Below are positions 45,564 through 54,122 of a stretch of DNA of 64,000 bases, piece after piece (within the stretch, counting starts at the first letter, position 1; the number at the start of each line of letters is the position of its first letter). A program made the position numbers and the translations under genes. The stretch spans positions 62,001-126,000 of the forward strand of contig NZ_FOYM01000003.1 of NCBI RefSeq assembly GCF_900115975.1, read 5' to 3'. This stretch comes from Desulfoscipio geothermicus DSM 3669. Lineage in GTDB: Bacteria; Bacillota; Desulfotomaculia; Desulfotomaculales; Desulfallaceae. The notes beneath the pieces were generated by a model. The model was not told the origin of the DNA. It searched no databases and saw only the letters and a list, made by a program, of their open reading frames with translations.

Positions 45564-46185
45564 TTTTAAGATACGGCTCCAGTTCTTTAATAAATTCGGG
45601 ATGGGGCTTGAAGCCCAGTTCCATGGCCCTGCCCAGGTGCTCGACAGCCTTTTCGTAATCTTGTTTAAGGTAATAAGCAAAGGCAAGATTGTTTTGCCCC
45701 AGAGCAAAATCAGGGGCTATTTCCACCAGTTTTTCTCCAACTTCAACGGCCTTGTCCACGTCATCATTTTGCAGGTAAGCGTTTACCAGGTTGCTCCAGG
45801 CCTGGGCCATATGCGGGTTCAACTCGATGGCCTTATTCAACGCCTCAATGGCTTCGTCGGTGCGGGCCATCTGCAGATAGGCGAACCCCATGTTGGCATA
45901 GCCCCGGGCATACCGGGGCTCTATCTCCACGGCTTTTTTATTGGCCTGAACCACTTTCTCCAAATCCCCCAGTTTAAAATAAATATAGCCCAGGTTGACG
46001 CAGGCCTCAAACATACGACCGCTGTTGGATATGGCTTCTTCAAAAAACTCAATGGCTTCTTTGAACTTTCCCTGTTGCATGAGCGTTACACCCAGGTTGT
46101 ATTGCGCGTTGGCGCATTCCGGGTTTTCATTTAACAGGTTCACTTGTTCCTGAATGAAATCATTGGAATCCTGCGGTGTTTTCAT
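45556..46185 (-). CDS. TPR-repeat protein downstream of dsrD
   Basis: This is a 209-residue protein made of four to five tetratricopeptide repeats (for example ARGYANMGFAYLQMARTDE, AQAWSNLVNAYLQNDD, ALGQNNLAFAYYLKQ). It has no signal peptide, so it is a cytoplasmic scaffold. It is about 200 bases below dsrD, across an EcoRI-site-like repeat region, and is coupled to the YkgJ gene. Any link to sulfite reductase is inference from position. Confidence 0.82.
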   Translation of the reverse strand: MKTPQDSNDFIQEQVNLLNENPECANAQYNLGVTLMQQGKFKEAIEFFEEAISNSGRMFEACVNLGYIYFKLGDLEKVVQANKKAVEIEPRYARGYANMGFAYLQMARTDEAIEALNKAIELNPHMAQAWSNLVNAYLQNDDVDKAVEVGEKLVEIAPDFALGQNNLAFAYYLKQDYEKAVEHLGRAMELGFKPHPEFIKELEPYLKND

Positions 46186-46209
46186 ATTCAGACATTCAGC
46201 CTTTCTTTT

Positions 46210-46315
46210 TAGAATTCAGGAGTCAGAATTCAGAACAAATTATATTTATAGTACAGCTACGCAATATTTCTTAATTCAATAATCCTGAATTCTGAATTCT
46301 GAATTCTGACTACTC
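46210..46315. repeat. GAATTCTGA repeats in inverted arrangement
   Basis: ttagaattcaggagtcagaa and a further gaattcagaac (46209-46236) face cctgaattctgaattctga and gttctgac-like units (46287-46312). The two blocks can pair across about 50 AT-rich bases. It separates dsrD from the TPR gene. Confidence 0.65.
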
Positions 46316-46343
46316 ATCAATAATATAAAACTCGATTACGAAG

Positions 46344-46373
46344 AGAGGCTGCCGTCCCAATGATTAGCAGCCT
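46344..46373 (-). terminator. Hairpin just downstream of dsrD
   Basis: On the minus strand GAGGCTGC pairs with GCAGCCTC around a 14-base loop, 13 bases after the dsrD stop. The following bases (TCTTCG) are only weakly U-rich, so it may be an mRNA 3'-end stabiliser instead of a strong terminator. Confidence 0.5.
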
Positions 46374-46385
46374 CCCAAAATAATT

Positions 46386-46619
46386 TTATTCCGGATCTTC
46401 AGTCATGCCCCGGCCCTTGAGACCATACATGGTGCTGCTGCCGGTGGAGAAGTAAATCAAGGTTCCGTCGTTGATCAGAGCAGTGCAGGCCTTCTTGATC
46501 TCCCGCATTTTAGCATCGGGAATAACCTTTTGCACGGCCTTTTCAATATCTTTGAAATAAAATTTGGTTTTCTTACTGCTTTCAGCAAACTCCACAATGG
46601 CTTTTTTGATATCTTCCAT
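46386..46619 (-). CDS. dsrD: DsrD, sulfite reductase activator
   Basis: This is a 77-residue winged-helix protein found in nearly all sulfate reducers; DsrD is known to act as an allosteric activator of DsrAB and not as a DNA-binding factor. Conserved stretches are FYFKDIEKAVQKVIP, MREIKKACTALINDG and STGSSTMYGLKGRG. The start is ATG 46619 after GGAGAGAGG. It follows dsrB across a strong stem-loop that could set its expression relative to dsrAB. Confidence 0.95.
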   Translation of the reverse strand: MEDIKKAIVEFAESSKKTKFYFKDIEKAVQKVIPDAKMREIKKACTALINDGTLIYFSTGSSTMYGLKGRGMTEDPE

Positions 46620-46641
46620 AAATAAACCTCTCTCCTTTTAA

Positions 46642-46694
46642 ATACGGGGACAGCCCTGATGCAATGATTATTCACAACAGGTCTGCCCCCATAT
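46642..46694 (-). promoter_or_regulatory. Seventeen-base-pair stem-loop between dsrB and dsrD
   Basis: On the minus strand ATATGGGGGCAGACCTG can pair with CAGGGCTGTCCCCGTAT at 16 of 17 positions (two or three wobble pairs included) with a 19-base loop. It lies 19 bases after the dsrB stop. Candidate roles are RNA processing or partial termination. Three Ts follow. Confidence 0.6.
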
Positions 46695-46712
46695 ATTGAT
46701 TCTTGATTAAGA

Positions 46713-47900
46713 TTAGTCTATCCCACCAACCGCTTTTGATACATTCCAGGCAGCGTCGGTGTATTTAAATTGTGTGCTGGTCCGCCAGGTATCATAGGCC
46801 AGGCGGTAGTCGTCAATGAGATGCTCGGTGAATTCCAGACCGCACTTCTCGAAGAATTTCTCCCAGCCGATACGTTCGGCCCAGTCGCCCAGACGCTCGT
46901 ACTTGTTGGCGTCCTGTGCGTAGGCGTTGAGGATCTTCTTGACGTCGCGCACCACTTCCGGGAACCGCGGGAAGTTGTTCGGCAGCCAGGGCACAACAAC
47001 TTTGGAGAACTTGGGCGGGCTGATCCGGTTGGACAGCTTGCCGCCGGCCAGAATGGTCACGCCGTCACCCTCTTTGTCGGAAAGGGGCAGGGCCTGGCAC
47101 ATGGTGTAACAGTTACCGCAGAACATGCAGCGCTCATTCTTGATCTTGACCGTCTTCTTGCCTTCAGGAGTCTTGTCCGGAGAAATGGCACCCACCGGGC
47201 AGGCGGCAATGGCCAGCGGAATTTCGCAGACCTGGCTGATAACGTCATGGTCAATAATGGGCGGCTTGCGGTGATAACCCAGCAGGGCGATGTCCGAGCA
47301 GTGCACGGCGCCGCACATGTTCAGGCAGCAGGCCATGGAAACCCGCACCTTGGCCGGAAGATGCATGCTCTGAAATTCTTCGAACAGCTCATCCGCGATG
47401 GCCTTGACCATGGAAGAAGCGTCAGTGGCCGGGGTATGGCAGTGAATGTAGCCCTGGGTGTGCACGATATTGGTTACGCCGGCGCCGGTCCCGCCAATGG
47501 GGAACTTGTAGCTGCCGCCGACGAATTTACGGCTTTGCAGGTCTTTCTTCAGGGCATCCAATTTCTGTTCACTATCCACCAGGAATTCAATGTTGTTACG
47601 GGTGGTAAAACGAACATACCCGTCACAATACTTGTCAGCGATTTCGCAGATTTCCCGAACGTGCTGCACGGTCATAAACCGGGCGCCGCCACATCTGACG
47701 GTGTATACTTTATCTCCCGTTTCAGAAACGTGTACCAAAACACCAGGCTCAAGAACTTCGTGGTAGGCCCAGTTGCCGTAGTTATTCTGGATGACAGGAG
47801 GGAAGTACTGCCAGAAGTGCCTTGGTCCCAGGTCGGTAAGCCTGTTCTTTTGAGGATCCTTAGGATCGTATTTGCCGAGTCTTTCTAAAGATAACGCCAT
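46713..47900 (-). CDS. dsrB: Dissimilatory sulfite reductase, beta subunit
   Basis: This is the catalytic beta subunit of DsrAB, 395 residues. The siroheme/4Fe-4S binding motif includes [19 protein letters not shown], and the ferredoxin domain has [15 protein letters not shown]. The N-terminus [16 protein letters not shown] and [16 protein letters not shown] are diagnostic. Together with DsrA it reduces sulfite and loads sulfur on DsrC. The start is ATG at 47900, twelve bases after dsrA, with AGGAGG upstream. Confidence 0.98.
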   Translation of the reverse strand: MALSLERLGKYDPKDPQKNRLTDLGPRHFWQYFPPVIQNNYGNWAYHEVLEPGVLVHVSETGDKVYTVRCGGARFMTVQHVREICEIADKYCDGYVRFTTRNNIEFLVDSEQKLDALKKDLQSRKFVGGSYKFPIGGTGAGVTNIVHTQGYIHCHTPATDASSMVKAIADELFEEFQSMHLPAKVRVSMACCLNMCGAVHCSDIALLGYHRKPPIIDHDVISQVCEIPLAIAACPVGAISPDKTPEGKKTVKIKNERCMFCGNCYTMCQALPLSDKEGDGVTILAGGKLSNRISPPKFSKVVVPWLPNNFPRFPEVVRDVKKILNAYAQDANKYERLGDWAERIGWEKFFEKCGLEFTEHLIDDYRLAYDTWRTSTQFKYTDAAWNVSKAVGGID

Positions 47901-47912
47901 TACACAAACCTC

Positions 47913-49331
47913 CTATCTCTTATGTCTGGCCCGATAATCTTTGATATCCCTGCTCCAACCGCCGGGTACGTCTTCTTCCTTCCAGAAGATGTACGGGTTC
48001 TCACGCGGAGTCTTGACCATATGCGGCGCAGGCGGCACACCGATAATTTCGAGGAATTTCGGCAGGCCGAAACGCTGCATGAGCTCGCCCAGACGCTCGC
48101 GGTTCTTGCCTTCTTCCATCCAGAATTCCCATACTTTCTCAATGAATTCTTTGATGTTGTCATAAGGCGGCTCCGCTTTCATGAAGGGTACAATCAATGT
48201 AGCCATTTGAGCGCCTTCCAGGATGGGCGCCTTGGCTCCCAAAAGAATGCTGACGCCGGTGTCTTTACCGGGCTTAAGAGCCCTGGGCATGACGTTGATG
48301 CAGTGCATGCAGCGGACGCATTCTTTATTGTCGATCTTCAACTCGCCGTCTTCATAAGCCATACACTTGGAGGGGCAGAGGTCGATAACTTCCTTTTGAA
48401 TGTCGAATTTACCCCAGTCTCTACCGGCATGGGCACCGGCATTGGGAACGTATTCGCCGGCCACATAGGCTTTAACGGCTTCCTGGTCAATGCGGATGTC
48501 GTCTCTCCAGGTGCCGATGAAGGACATGTCGGAACGGGCGATGGAGGCTACGCAACCGTTGGGGCAGCCGTCAAATTTAAACTTGAATTTGTACGGGAAC
48601 GCCGGGCGGTGCAGTTCATCCTGGTAGTACTGGGTCAATTCATAGCACAGGGCCTGCGTATCATACAGGGCATATTCACAACGCGCCTTGCCGATGCAGC
48701 AGGAAGGGGTGCGCAGGTTGGAGCCGGAACCACCGATATCCTGCCCCAGTTCATGGGTCAGCTCGAAGAAGATCGGCTCTAACTGCTCTGTTGTAGTACC
48801 CAGCAGCACCATGTCACCGGTGGAACCGTGCAGGTTCATCAGACCGCTGCCACGGTACTCCCACATATCACAAACAGTTCTCAAGAAATCTGTATTATAG
48901 AATTTACTGGCCGGCTGGTTAACACGGATGGTATGGAAATGGGCGATGGAAGGATACTTCTCCGGCAGGTCGGAGTAACGACCGATAACGCCGCCGCCAT
49001 ATCCGAACACACCAACGATACCGCCGTGCTTCCAGTGGGTTTCACCCTCATCAAAAGAAACCTGAAGCTGTCCAAGCATATCTTCGATAACATCCCTGTC
49101 GATCAACATTCTGTCGTCGGCCAGTTTCCTTCTGTGCAGGGCGCCTTGTTTGGCATCGGACACAAAGCTGGGCCACGGACCTTTTTCCAGTTCTTCCAGG
49201 TCGGGGATGTCATGCTTAATTTTAAAATTTTTAAGTTCTTCCTCTGTGTAGTTGTTCAATTCTTCGTCAGTGTAAATCCGCATTTCAGAGTACTTTATTT
49301 CCTTTTGCGGTTCTTTTGGTTCAAAAGGCAC
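47913..49331 (-). CDS. dsrA: Dissimilatory sulfite reductase, alpha subunit
   Basis: This is the alpha subunit of DsrAB, 472 residues. Conserved parts are GPWPSFVSDAK, HWKHGGIVGVFGYGGGVIG, TPSCCIGKARCEYALYD and FDGCPNGCVASIARSD for siroheme and cluster binding, and a ferredoxin domain CVRCMHCINVMPRA. In that domain the last cysteine of the classical CxxCxxCxxxC is replaced by methionine-valine context, so cluster ligation may use a distant cysteine (CPSKC). GTG 49331 follows AAGGAGG. It is the first gene of the operon and has a 1 kb upstream gap. Confidence 0.98.
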   Translation of the reverse strand: MPFEPKEPQKEIKYSEMRIYTDEELNNYTEEELKNFKIKHDIPDLEELEKGPWPSFVSDAKQGALHRRKLADDRMLIDRDVIEDMLGQLQVSFDEGETHWKHGGIVGVFGYGGGVIGRYSDLPEKYPSIAHFHTIRVNQPASKFYNTDFLRTVCDMWEYRGSGLMNLHGSTGDMVLLGTTTEQLEPIFFELTHELGQDIGGSGSNLRTPSCCIGKARCEYALYDTQALCYELTQYYQDELHRPAFPYKFKFKFDGCPNGCVASIARSDMSFIGTWRDDIRIDQEAVKAYVAGEYVPNAGAHAGRDWGKFDIQKEVIDLCPSKCMAYEDGELKIDNKECVRCMHCINVMPRALKPGKDTGVSILLGAKAPILEGAQMATLIVPFMKAEPPYDNIKEFIEKVWEFWMEEGKNRERLGELMQRFGLPKFLEIIGVPPAPHMVKTPRENPYIFWKEEDVPGGWSRDIKDYRARHKR

Positions 49332-50069
49332 TGCAATACCTCCTTTTGTTATATAAGCTTAATACCTTACCAAAAAATTTATCTTTGAGATGGCCTAACC
49401 TGTAGCCCGCCACACCTCCTTCCAGGCATAAATAATAAAGTCGGGAAGAGTATGCTAAAACAATTTTCTTTAACACAAAAAGGTCTGTTCTGATAACAGT
49501 ACAGCAGCATGGCAACTCCGACAACAAGGCCGCCCTTCCCAAACTTTAATTCCTAAAAGTACCGCGCCGACCGGGAAATAAAACCTGTCCACAAAGACAC
49601 GAAAACTCAGCACCAAAAAACGTCCTTTAACGCTTTGGGCTAAGGAGCGGTTAATCATTTATACAGTAAGCATTCGTTGTATTTTGCATTATTCCTCCCC
49701 GGCGGTATGACTTTTTGCGAACTTTGCTCAAAATGCCTTTAAAAACTATTACCAGAAATTTAAAATACTTGTCCATAGTAAGACCTTGTCTATATTTTAA
49801 CTAATTAGCCAGCCTGCGTCCATAGGTGGTACATGGCAATAATAACTGCATATGTTAAGTCAGTCACAAAGACAAAAACGCCCGGCCATTCTAAAACATT
49901 TTTTACTTGGTTTACAGGCTTAACTGTATATCAGGCTTTACACTCTACCAAATATGCTATTCGTTATTTTATTGTATTATTCCTCCCTGTTTGCAATATT
50001 TTTTGAAAAATTCGGCCAAAGCGGACGCGCCAAAATGGCAACCCCACACGGCCCCGATAGCCCGCGTGG
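49332..50069. other. Long gene-free region upstream of dsrA
   Basis: About 740 bases without a supported gene lie here. The dsrA ribosome site (AAGGAGG) is at its lower end. The region must hold the dsr promoter; on the minus strand the stretch near 49755-49790 has TAGACA- and TGGACA-like hexamers followed by AT-rich DNA, but no clear -10 at proper spacing. Remaining short open frames lack ribosome sites and are not called. Confidence 0.6.
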
Positions 50070-50103
50070 AAAAAACGGGAGACCCAACCCGGGCTCCCGT
50101 TCT
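50070..50103 (-). terminator. Rho-independent terminator
   Basis: On the minus strand AACGGGAG pairs with CTCCCGTT around CCCGGGTTGGGT and is followed by TTTTTTCC. It lies about 230 bases beyond the rlmH stop and would end transcripts from rlmH through the open frame at 50100-50330. Confidence 0.8.
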
Positions 50104-50330
50104 GCTTCAGACCCTTCTTGTCTTTTATTTATTACTATCCTCAATGAATGAATTAATTTATCTCTCATTCCAGCCATTTTTTCCGTGCCATCAATAATAC
50201 TGAAGCCCCGCGCAGGATGCTCTAAAAACAACTTTTTCTGAAAATCCGATACATAGAGAAGCCACAGGACAAAAATGTCGTTTAGCGCCTCCTGCAGCTT
50301 ATGCTTCTTCAGTATTCTTAAAATTTCGCC
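50070..50330 (-). other. Uninterrupted open frame directly after the rlmH stop codon
   Basis: In the same frame as rlmH, the sequence after its TGA stays open for over 110 codons and reads protein-like (GEILRILKKHKLQEALNDIF, then DGTEKMAGMRDKLIHSLRIV). It has no ATG or GTG at its beginning; TTG 50231 is the first common start. RlmH itself already ends at its usual YHK. It may be a small gene with a non-standard start, a decayed gene or chance. Confidence 0.3.
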
Positions 50331-50810
50331 TCATTTGTGATATGGTTCACCGCGCGAGATTTTAAAAGCACGGTAAATTTGCTCCAATAAAATAACCCGC
50401 ATGAGCTGGTGCGGAAAGGTCATCCTGGAAAAAGAAAGGCGCCAGTTGGCCTGCCGCAAAGCCTGGTCAGCCAGGCCCAGGGTGCCGCCGATTAAAAAGG
50501 TAATGTCGCTTTGCCCGCCAAGAGCCAGTTTATCCAGCCGGGCAGACAATTCCTCCGACGCTACCTGCTCACCCTGTACATCAAGGGCCACTATGTATGT
50601 GCCCGTACGCAAGGAGCGGGAAAGGCGCTGCCATTCCCGCTCCTTGACTTTTTCCTCTTCCGCCGCCGACAGCCCATCGGCAAAACCCTCGTCGGGCACT
50701 TCGCATATCTCCAAGCGGCAATAGGCTCCTAGCCGTTTACTGTATTCCTTTATGGCATCCCGCCAGTGTTTTTCCTTTAATTTGCCCACGGCGGCCACGG
50801 TAATCCTCAT
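50331..50810 (-). CDS. rlmH: 23S rRNA pseudouridine-1915 N3-methyltransferase RlmH
   Basis: This is a SPOUT-class methyltransferase of 159 residues, the usual length. The C-terminal knot has FLIGGTLGLADQALRQA and the ending MRVILLEQIYRAFKISRGEPYHK-type sequence, here seen as RVILLEQIYRAFKI followed by GEPYHK. ATG 50810 starts MRITVAAVGKLKE. It is a housekeeping gene; murA follows upstream after 210 bases. Confidence 0.95.
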   Translation of the reverse strand: MRITVAAVGKLKEKHWRDAIKEYSKRLGAYCRLEICEVPDEGFADGLSAAEEEKVKEREWQRLSRSLRTGTYIVALDVQGEQVASEELSARLDKLALGGQSDITFLIGGTLGLADQALRQANWRLSFSRMTFPHQLMRVILLEQIYRAFKISRGEPYHK

Positions 50811-51023
50811 TTTAACCCCCAGAGCGCGACAAGGGGAAGGTTATCCACGGTCGGTCGCACCTCGTCGCCACAGAAATGTCACATCGCTCACTATCATGCC
50901 CTAAAAACAATATCCTTGCTTACCCTCAATATCTTTGACAGCCTACACACTTAAAACAATATTTAAGATATTCTATCATAAGCAAACAAACTGCGACAGC
51001 GGAGGACCGTCCCCCCTGTCGCA

Positions 51024-52280
51024 TTACGCTCTCGCAACTTCCGCTCCCAGGGAGCGCAGCTTTCCTTCCAACATGTGATAACCGCGGTCAATATAGTGCG
51101 CGTTAAATATTTCCGTCCGCCCCGGGGCCATCAGGCCGGCTATCACCAAGGCCGCGCCGGCCCGCAGGTCGGTGGCTTTGACCTGGGTGCCGTGCAGGCC
51201 GGGCACACCTTCCACCACCGCCATGCGCCCTTCCACCTTGATGCGGGCGCCCATCCGCTTCAGCTCGTCGGCTATTTGAAACCGGTTTTCAAATATGTTT
51301 TCAATAATAATACTCGTTCCCTCGACTGTTGAAAAAAGGGCCATCATCTGGGACTGCATGTCGGTGGGAAAACCGGGGTAAGGCAGGGTCTTGATATCCA
51401 CCGGGCGCAGCATACCGCCGGCCCGCACCGTTAGCACGTCATAATCCTCGATTATATCCACCCCGGCCTCGCGCAGCTTGGCGCAAATGGGTTCCACGTG
51501 CAGCGGGATGATGTTCTCCAGTTCCAGGTGCCCCCGGGTGGCTGCGGCGGCCACCATGAAAGTCCCGGCTTCAATCCGGTCGGGAATAACGGCGTAACGC
51601 AGGCACCCACCCAGCTCCGGCACCCCTTCGATTTTAATGATGTCCGTACCGGCCCCCCGTACTTTGGCCCCCAGGCAGTTGAGGAAATTCGCCAGGTCAA
51701 CTATCTCGGGCTCCTTGGCCACGTTTTCCAAAACGGTTTGTCCCTCGGCCAGGCAGGCGGCCATCATAATATTTTCCGTGGCACCCACGCTGGGAAAATC
51801 CAAGTAAATCCGGGCGCCCTTGAGCCGCCCGTCGACCCTGCCGACTGCATACCCGCCTTCGATATCCATCCGGGCCCCCATACTTGCCAAACCTTTAAAA
51901 TGCAGGTCCATAGGCCTGATGCCGATGTTGCAGCCGCCCGGCAGGGAAACCCTGGCATACCCGAACTTGGCCAGCAACGGACCCAGCAGCAGGTTGGAAG
52001 CCCGCAACTTTTTCACCAGCGCGCAGGGTGGATCGGCCGCCGGCCGGGACGGCCCCACTACCCGCAGCGAAGAATTATCCAGCCAGGTTACTTCCGCGCC
52101 TATGTTTTTGATAATTTCAATCATCACCTGAACATCACTGATGTCCGGGATGTTTTCCAGTACCACTTCTTCGTTTGCCAGAATGGATGCGCATAAAATG
52201 GCCAGAGCCGCGTTTTTGGCACCGCTGATGCGCACCTTTCCCCGTAGAGGCTTGCCTCCGTCGATGATCAGTTTGTCCAT
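51024..52280 (-). CDS. murA: UDP-N-acetylglucosamine 1-carboxyvinyltransferase
   Basis: This is the first committed enzyme of peptidoglycan synthesis, 418 residues. It begins MDKLIIDGGKPLRGKVRISG. The catalytic, fosfomycin-sensitive cysteine is in LPGGCNIGIRPMDLH, near residue 117. FPTDMQSQMMAL is also conserved. Its first codons overlap the end of the peptidase MA gene, so it is co-transcribed with it. It is one of the two MurA types of Firmicutes; the class was not resolved. Confidence 0.95.
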   Translation of the reverse strand: MDKLIIDGGKPLRGKVRISGAKNAALAILCASILANEEVVLENIPDISDVQVMIEIIKNIGAEVTWLDNSSLRVVGPSRPAADPPCALVKKLRASNLLLGPLLAKFGYARVSLPGGCNIGIRPMDLHFKGLASMGARMDIEGGYAVGRVDGRLKGARIYLDFPSVGATENIMMAACLAEGQTVLENVAKEPEIVDLANFLNCLGAKVRGAGTDIIKIEGVPELGGCLRYAVIPDRIEAGTFMVAAAATRGHLELENIIPLHVEPICAKLREAGVDIIEDYDVLTVRAGGMLRPVDIKTLPYPGFPTDMQSQMMALFSTVEGTSIIIENIFENRFQIADELKRMGARIKVEGRMAVVEGVPGLHGTQVKATDLRAGAALVIAGLMAPGRTEIFNAHYIDRGYHMLEGKLRSLGAEVARA

Positions 52281-53218
52281 TGATAAATTTCATCCTCCCG
52301 CTTAACGAACAATGGCTGCTGTAATCCCTCGGCCAACCATGCATGCCATGCTTTTTCAAACCGACCCGGTGTCACGCCCAGTGCCCGTTCCAGGGAATCG
52401 TGAAAACTTACACCCCGGGACAGGTTCTTTATAATGTTATGCAACCCGTCCTCGCCGTAGACCGCCACTATATATTCCACCGCCGACAGCGACTGCCGGT
52501 AAGCCAGCGCCTGGTCGGGCAGGGCATCAAAATTGCGGTCCATCACATTTAAGGGATACAATCCCCGATCCCAAATTCCTGCCTGCCGGCCAAACATAAA
52601 CCCGGTAATTTTATACTCTTCATACTGGGCCAATCCCTCGGTGAACCAGCGGGGGTAATTGCCCCGCGCCAGGTAATCCAGCACCAGGTGCGTCATTTCA
52701 TGTGCCATCGGCCCGGCCTGCCGGAAAATCTGCCGCACCGCGTCCGGATCGTTTTCATTTATCCAGACTTGCGGAGCCAATACCCTGATCACACCCCCCC
52801 AGTACACGCCCATGGCGTTTTCGCTGGCCGGCCAGCCAAAGCTAGCATTCAGCGCTTCCCGGGAATCATATACCACAATGGGAATCTTGCGTTCCGGAAG
52901 GTAGTTAAAATCGTCACAGATACGCTCGTAAAAAAGCCTGGTAGTCTCCCGCACCAGGTTTGCCCCTTCCTCATCGCCCCGGTAACGAATAATCATTAAA
53001 TCATCTTCTATTTGCTGCCACCCGGCAGTGCGCAGCAGCATCTGTCCCCGGGCTATTTCCCGGAACAGACCGTATATATAGCCCTTTACACTGTCGGGCA
53101 CCCGGAACAGCAAAAACGTACTGGCCATGAATAAAAACGCCAGCAAAAGAGATAAAAGCCTCGGCAAGCGGGGAACAGGGGTTTCCAATACCTTGCTTTT
53201 AAACTGTTTCAGGGCCAT
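52268..53218 (-). CDS. Peptidase MA-family metallohydrolase
   Basis: This is a 316-residue protein with one N-terminal membrane anchor (LPRLLSLLLAFLFMASTFLL). Its gluzincin motif is MAHEMTHLVLDYLARG, and the third ligand glutamate is likely in RWFTEGLAQYEEYK. This is the peptidase MA-like arrangement. It would act outside the membrane. It is coupled to murA by a short overlap, suggesting a wall-related job, but the substrate is unknown. Confidence 0.85.
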   Translation of the reverse strand: MALKQFKSKVLETPVPRLPRLLSLLLAFLFMASTFLLFRVPDSVKGYIYGLFREIARGQMLLRTAGWQQIEDDLMIIRYRGDEEGANLVRETTRLFYERICDDFNYLPERKIPIVVYDSREALNASFGWPASENAMGVYWGGVIRVLAPQVWINENDPDAVRQIFRQAGPMAHEMTHLVLDYLARGNYPRWFTEGLAQYEEYKITGFMFGRQAGIWDRGLYPLNVMDRNFDALPDQALAYRQSLSAVEYIVAVYGEDGLHNIIKNLSRGVSFHDSLERALGVTPGRFEKAWHAWLAEGLQQPLFVKREDEIYQWTN

Positions 53219-53293
53219 GAAATTTTCACCTTTCTAGCAATTGATAAATCAATTATATAATTAAGCACCCTTAATTCCCATGGTAATTAATAA

Positions 53294-53326
53294 CAGAAAG
53301 AGCCAGGTAAACCCTGGCCCTCTTTT
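53294..53326 (-). terminator. Terminator after the TPR gene
   Basis: On the minus strand AAAGAGGGCCAGG pairs with CCTGGCTCTTT with a short loop and is followed by CTGTTATT. It is immediately after the stop codon at 53326. Confidence 0.7.
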
Positions 53327-53970
53327 TAATTGGCACGGTTCGCTTTGAGCTCTTCAATGTACTGCTTGGCCTTGTCAACATGCAACCCGGTTTTCTGCAG
53401 GCGTACAAACTCCTCCAACTCCCGAATACCCCTTTCAACATCCCGGCCGTCGTCGCTGCGATAAGCGCAGAACTGGCCAAGCAAGTAATGTGCCTCGGCA
53501 TCATCCGGTTTTTGCTTTAAAACCTCTTCCATCTGGTTGACGGCCTGGTCATATTCACCCATCAGAAAATAAGTGGAAGCCAGGTCCTTACGCAAGTTGG
53601 CATCTTCCGAGTTTATTTTCATTGCTTTGAGGTAAGTGTCCACCGCCATTTGAAACTTGCCGCCATCCCGGTAAAGTCCCGCCAGTTCCAACACCAGCCG
53701 GTAGTTTTGCGGGTCCTCCTTTAACTGAGCTTCCAGATCGGCGATTTTTTCCTCCAGAGTGGCCTCCGGCTGTACATCAGCCGCCCGGGGTCCGGTCGGA
53801 AGATCACCCTTGCCGCCGAATGCCCAGAACATGGATGAACCGACCAAGCCTATCCCTAAAACTACGGTAAGGATACCAAATACAATTTTTTGTTGTTTTT
53901 TTCGCCTGGCTGTATTAACGAAGGACGATGTAAATCTTGTGGAAGGTCTTTTAGTATGTTTTTGTGCCAT
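53326..53970 (-). CDS. Membrane-anchored TPR protein
   Basis: This is a 214-residue protein. The basic N-terminus (KRPSTRFTSSFVNTARRKKQ) is followed by one membrane helix (IVFGILTVVLGIGLVGSSMFW) and three to four TPR units (YRLVLELAGLYRDGG, ANLRKDLASTYFLMGEYDQ, AEAHYLLGQFCAY). It is probably a periplasm-side or cytoplasmic scaffold. ATG 53970 follows GGAGGCG. The neighbours are wall enzymes; no precise role can be read. Confidence 0.8.
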   Translation of the reverse strand: MAQKHTKRPSTRFTSSFVNTARRKKQQKIVFGILTVVLGIGLVGSSMFWAFGGKGDLPTGPRAADVQPEATLEEKIADLEAQLKEDPQNYRLVLELAGLYRDGGKFQMAVDTYLKAMKINSEDANLRKDLASTYFLMGEYDQAVNQMEEVLKQKPDDAEAHYLLGQFCAYRSDDGRDVERGIRELEEFVRLQKTGLHVDKAKQYIEELKANRAN

Positions 53971-54122
53971 GTTTTTCGCCTCCTTGCTACAAACAACCGT
54001 ACCAAACCATTATACAAAAAATTTCGCGGCATGAAAACAGTATTACCTGGAAAGCGCCCTGACAGCAGCCACGCTCGCCGGCTGGCTTCACCCCCCCGCT
54101 GCCCGGAGAGTTTCCTTACCGG

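Noticed and set aside
46770-47888. 372-codon plus-strand open frame opposite dsrB
   Set aside because: DsrB is unmistakable on the minus strand; the plus frame has no family features or ribosome site.
50195-50326. 6S-like structured RNA downstream of rlmH
   Set aside because: AATACTGAAG and CTTCAGTATT can pair, but the inner pairing is patchy and the same stretch has an uninterrupted protein-like frame; the evidence is too weak for an RNA call.
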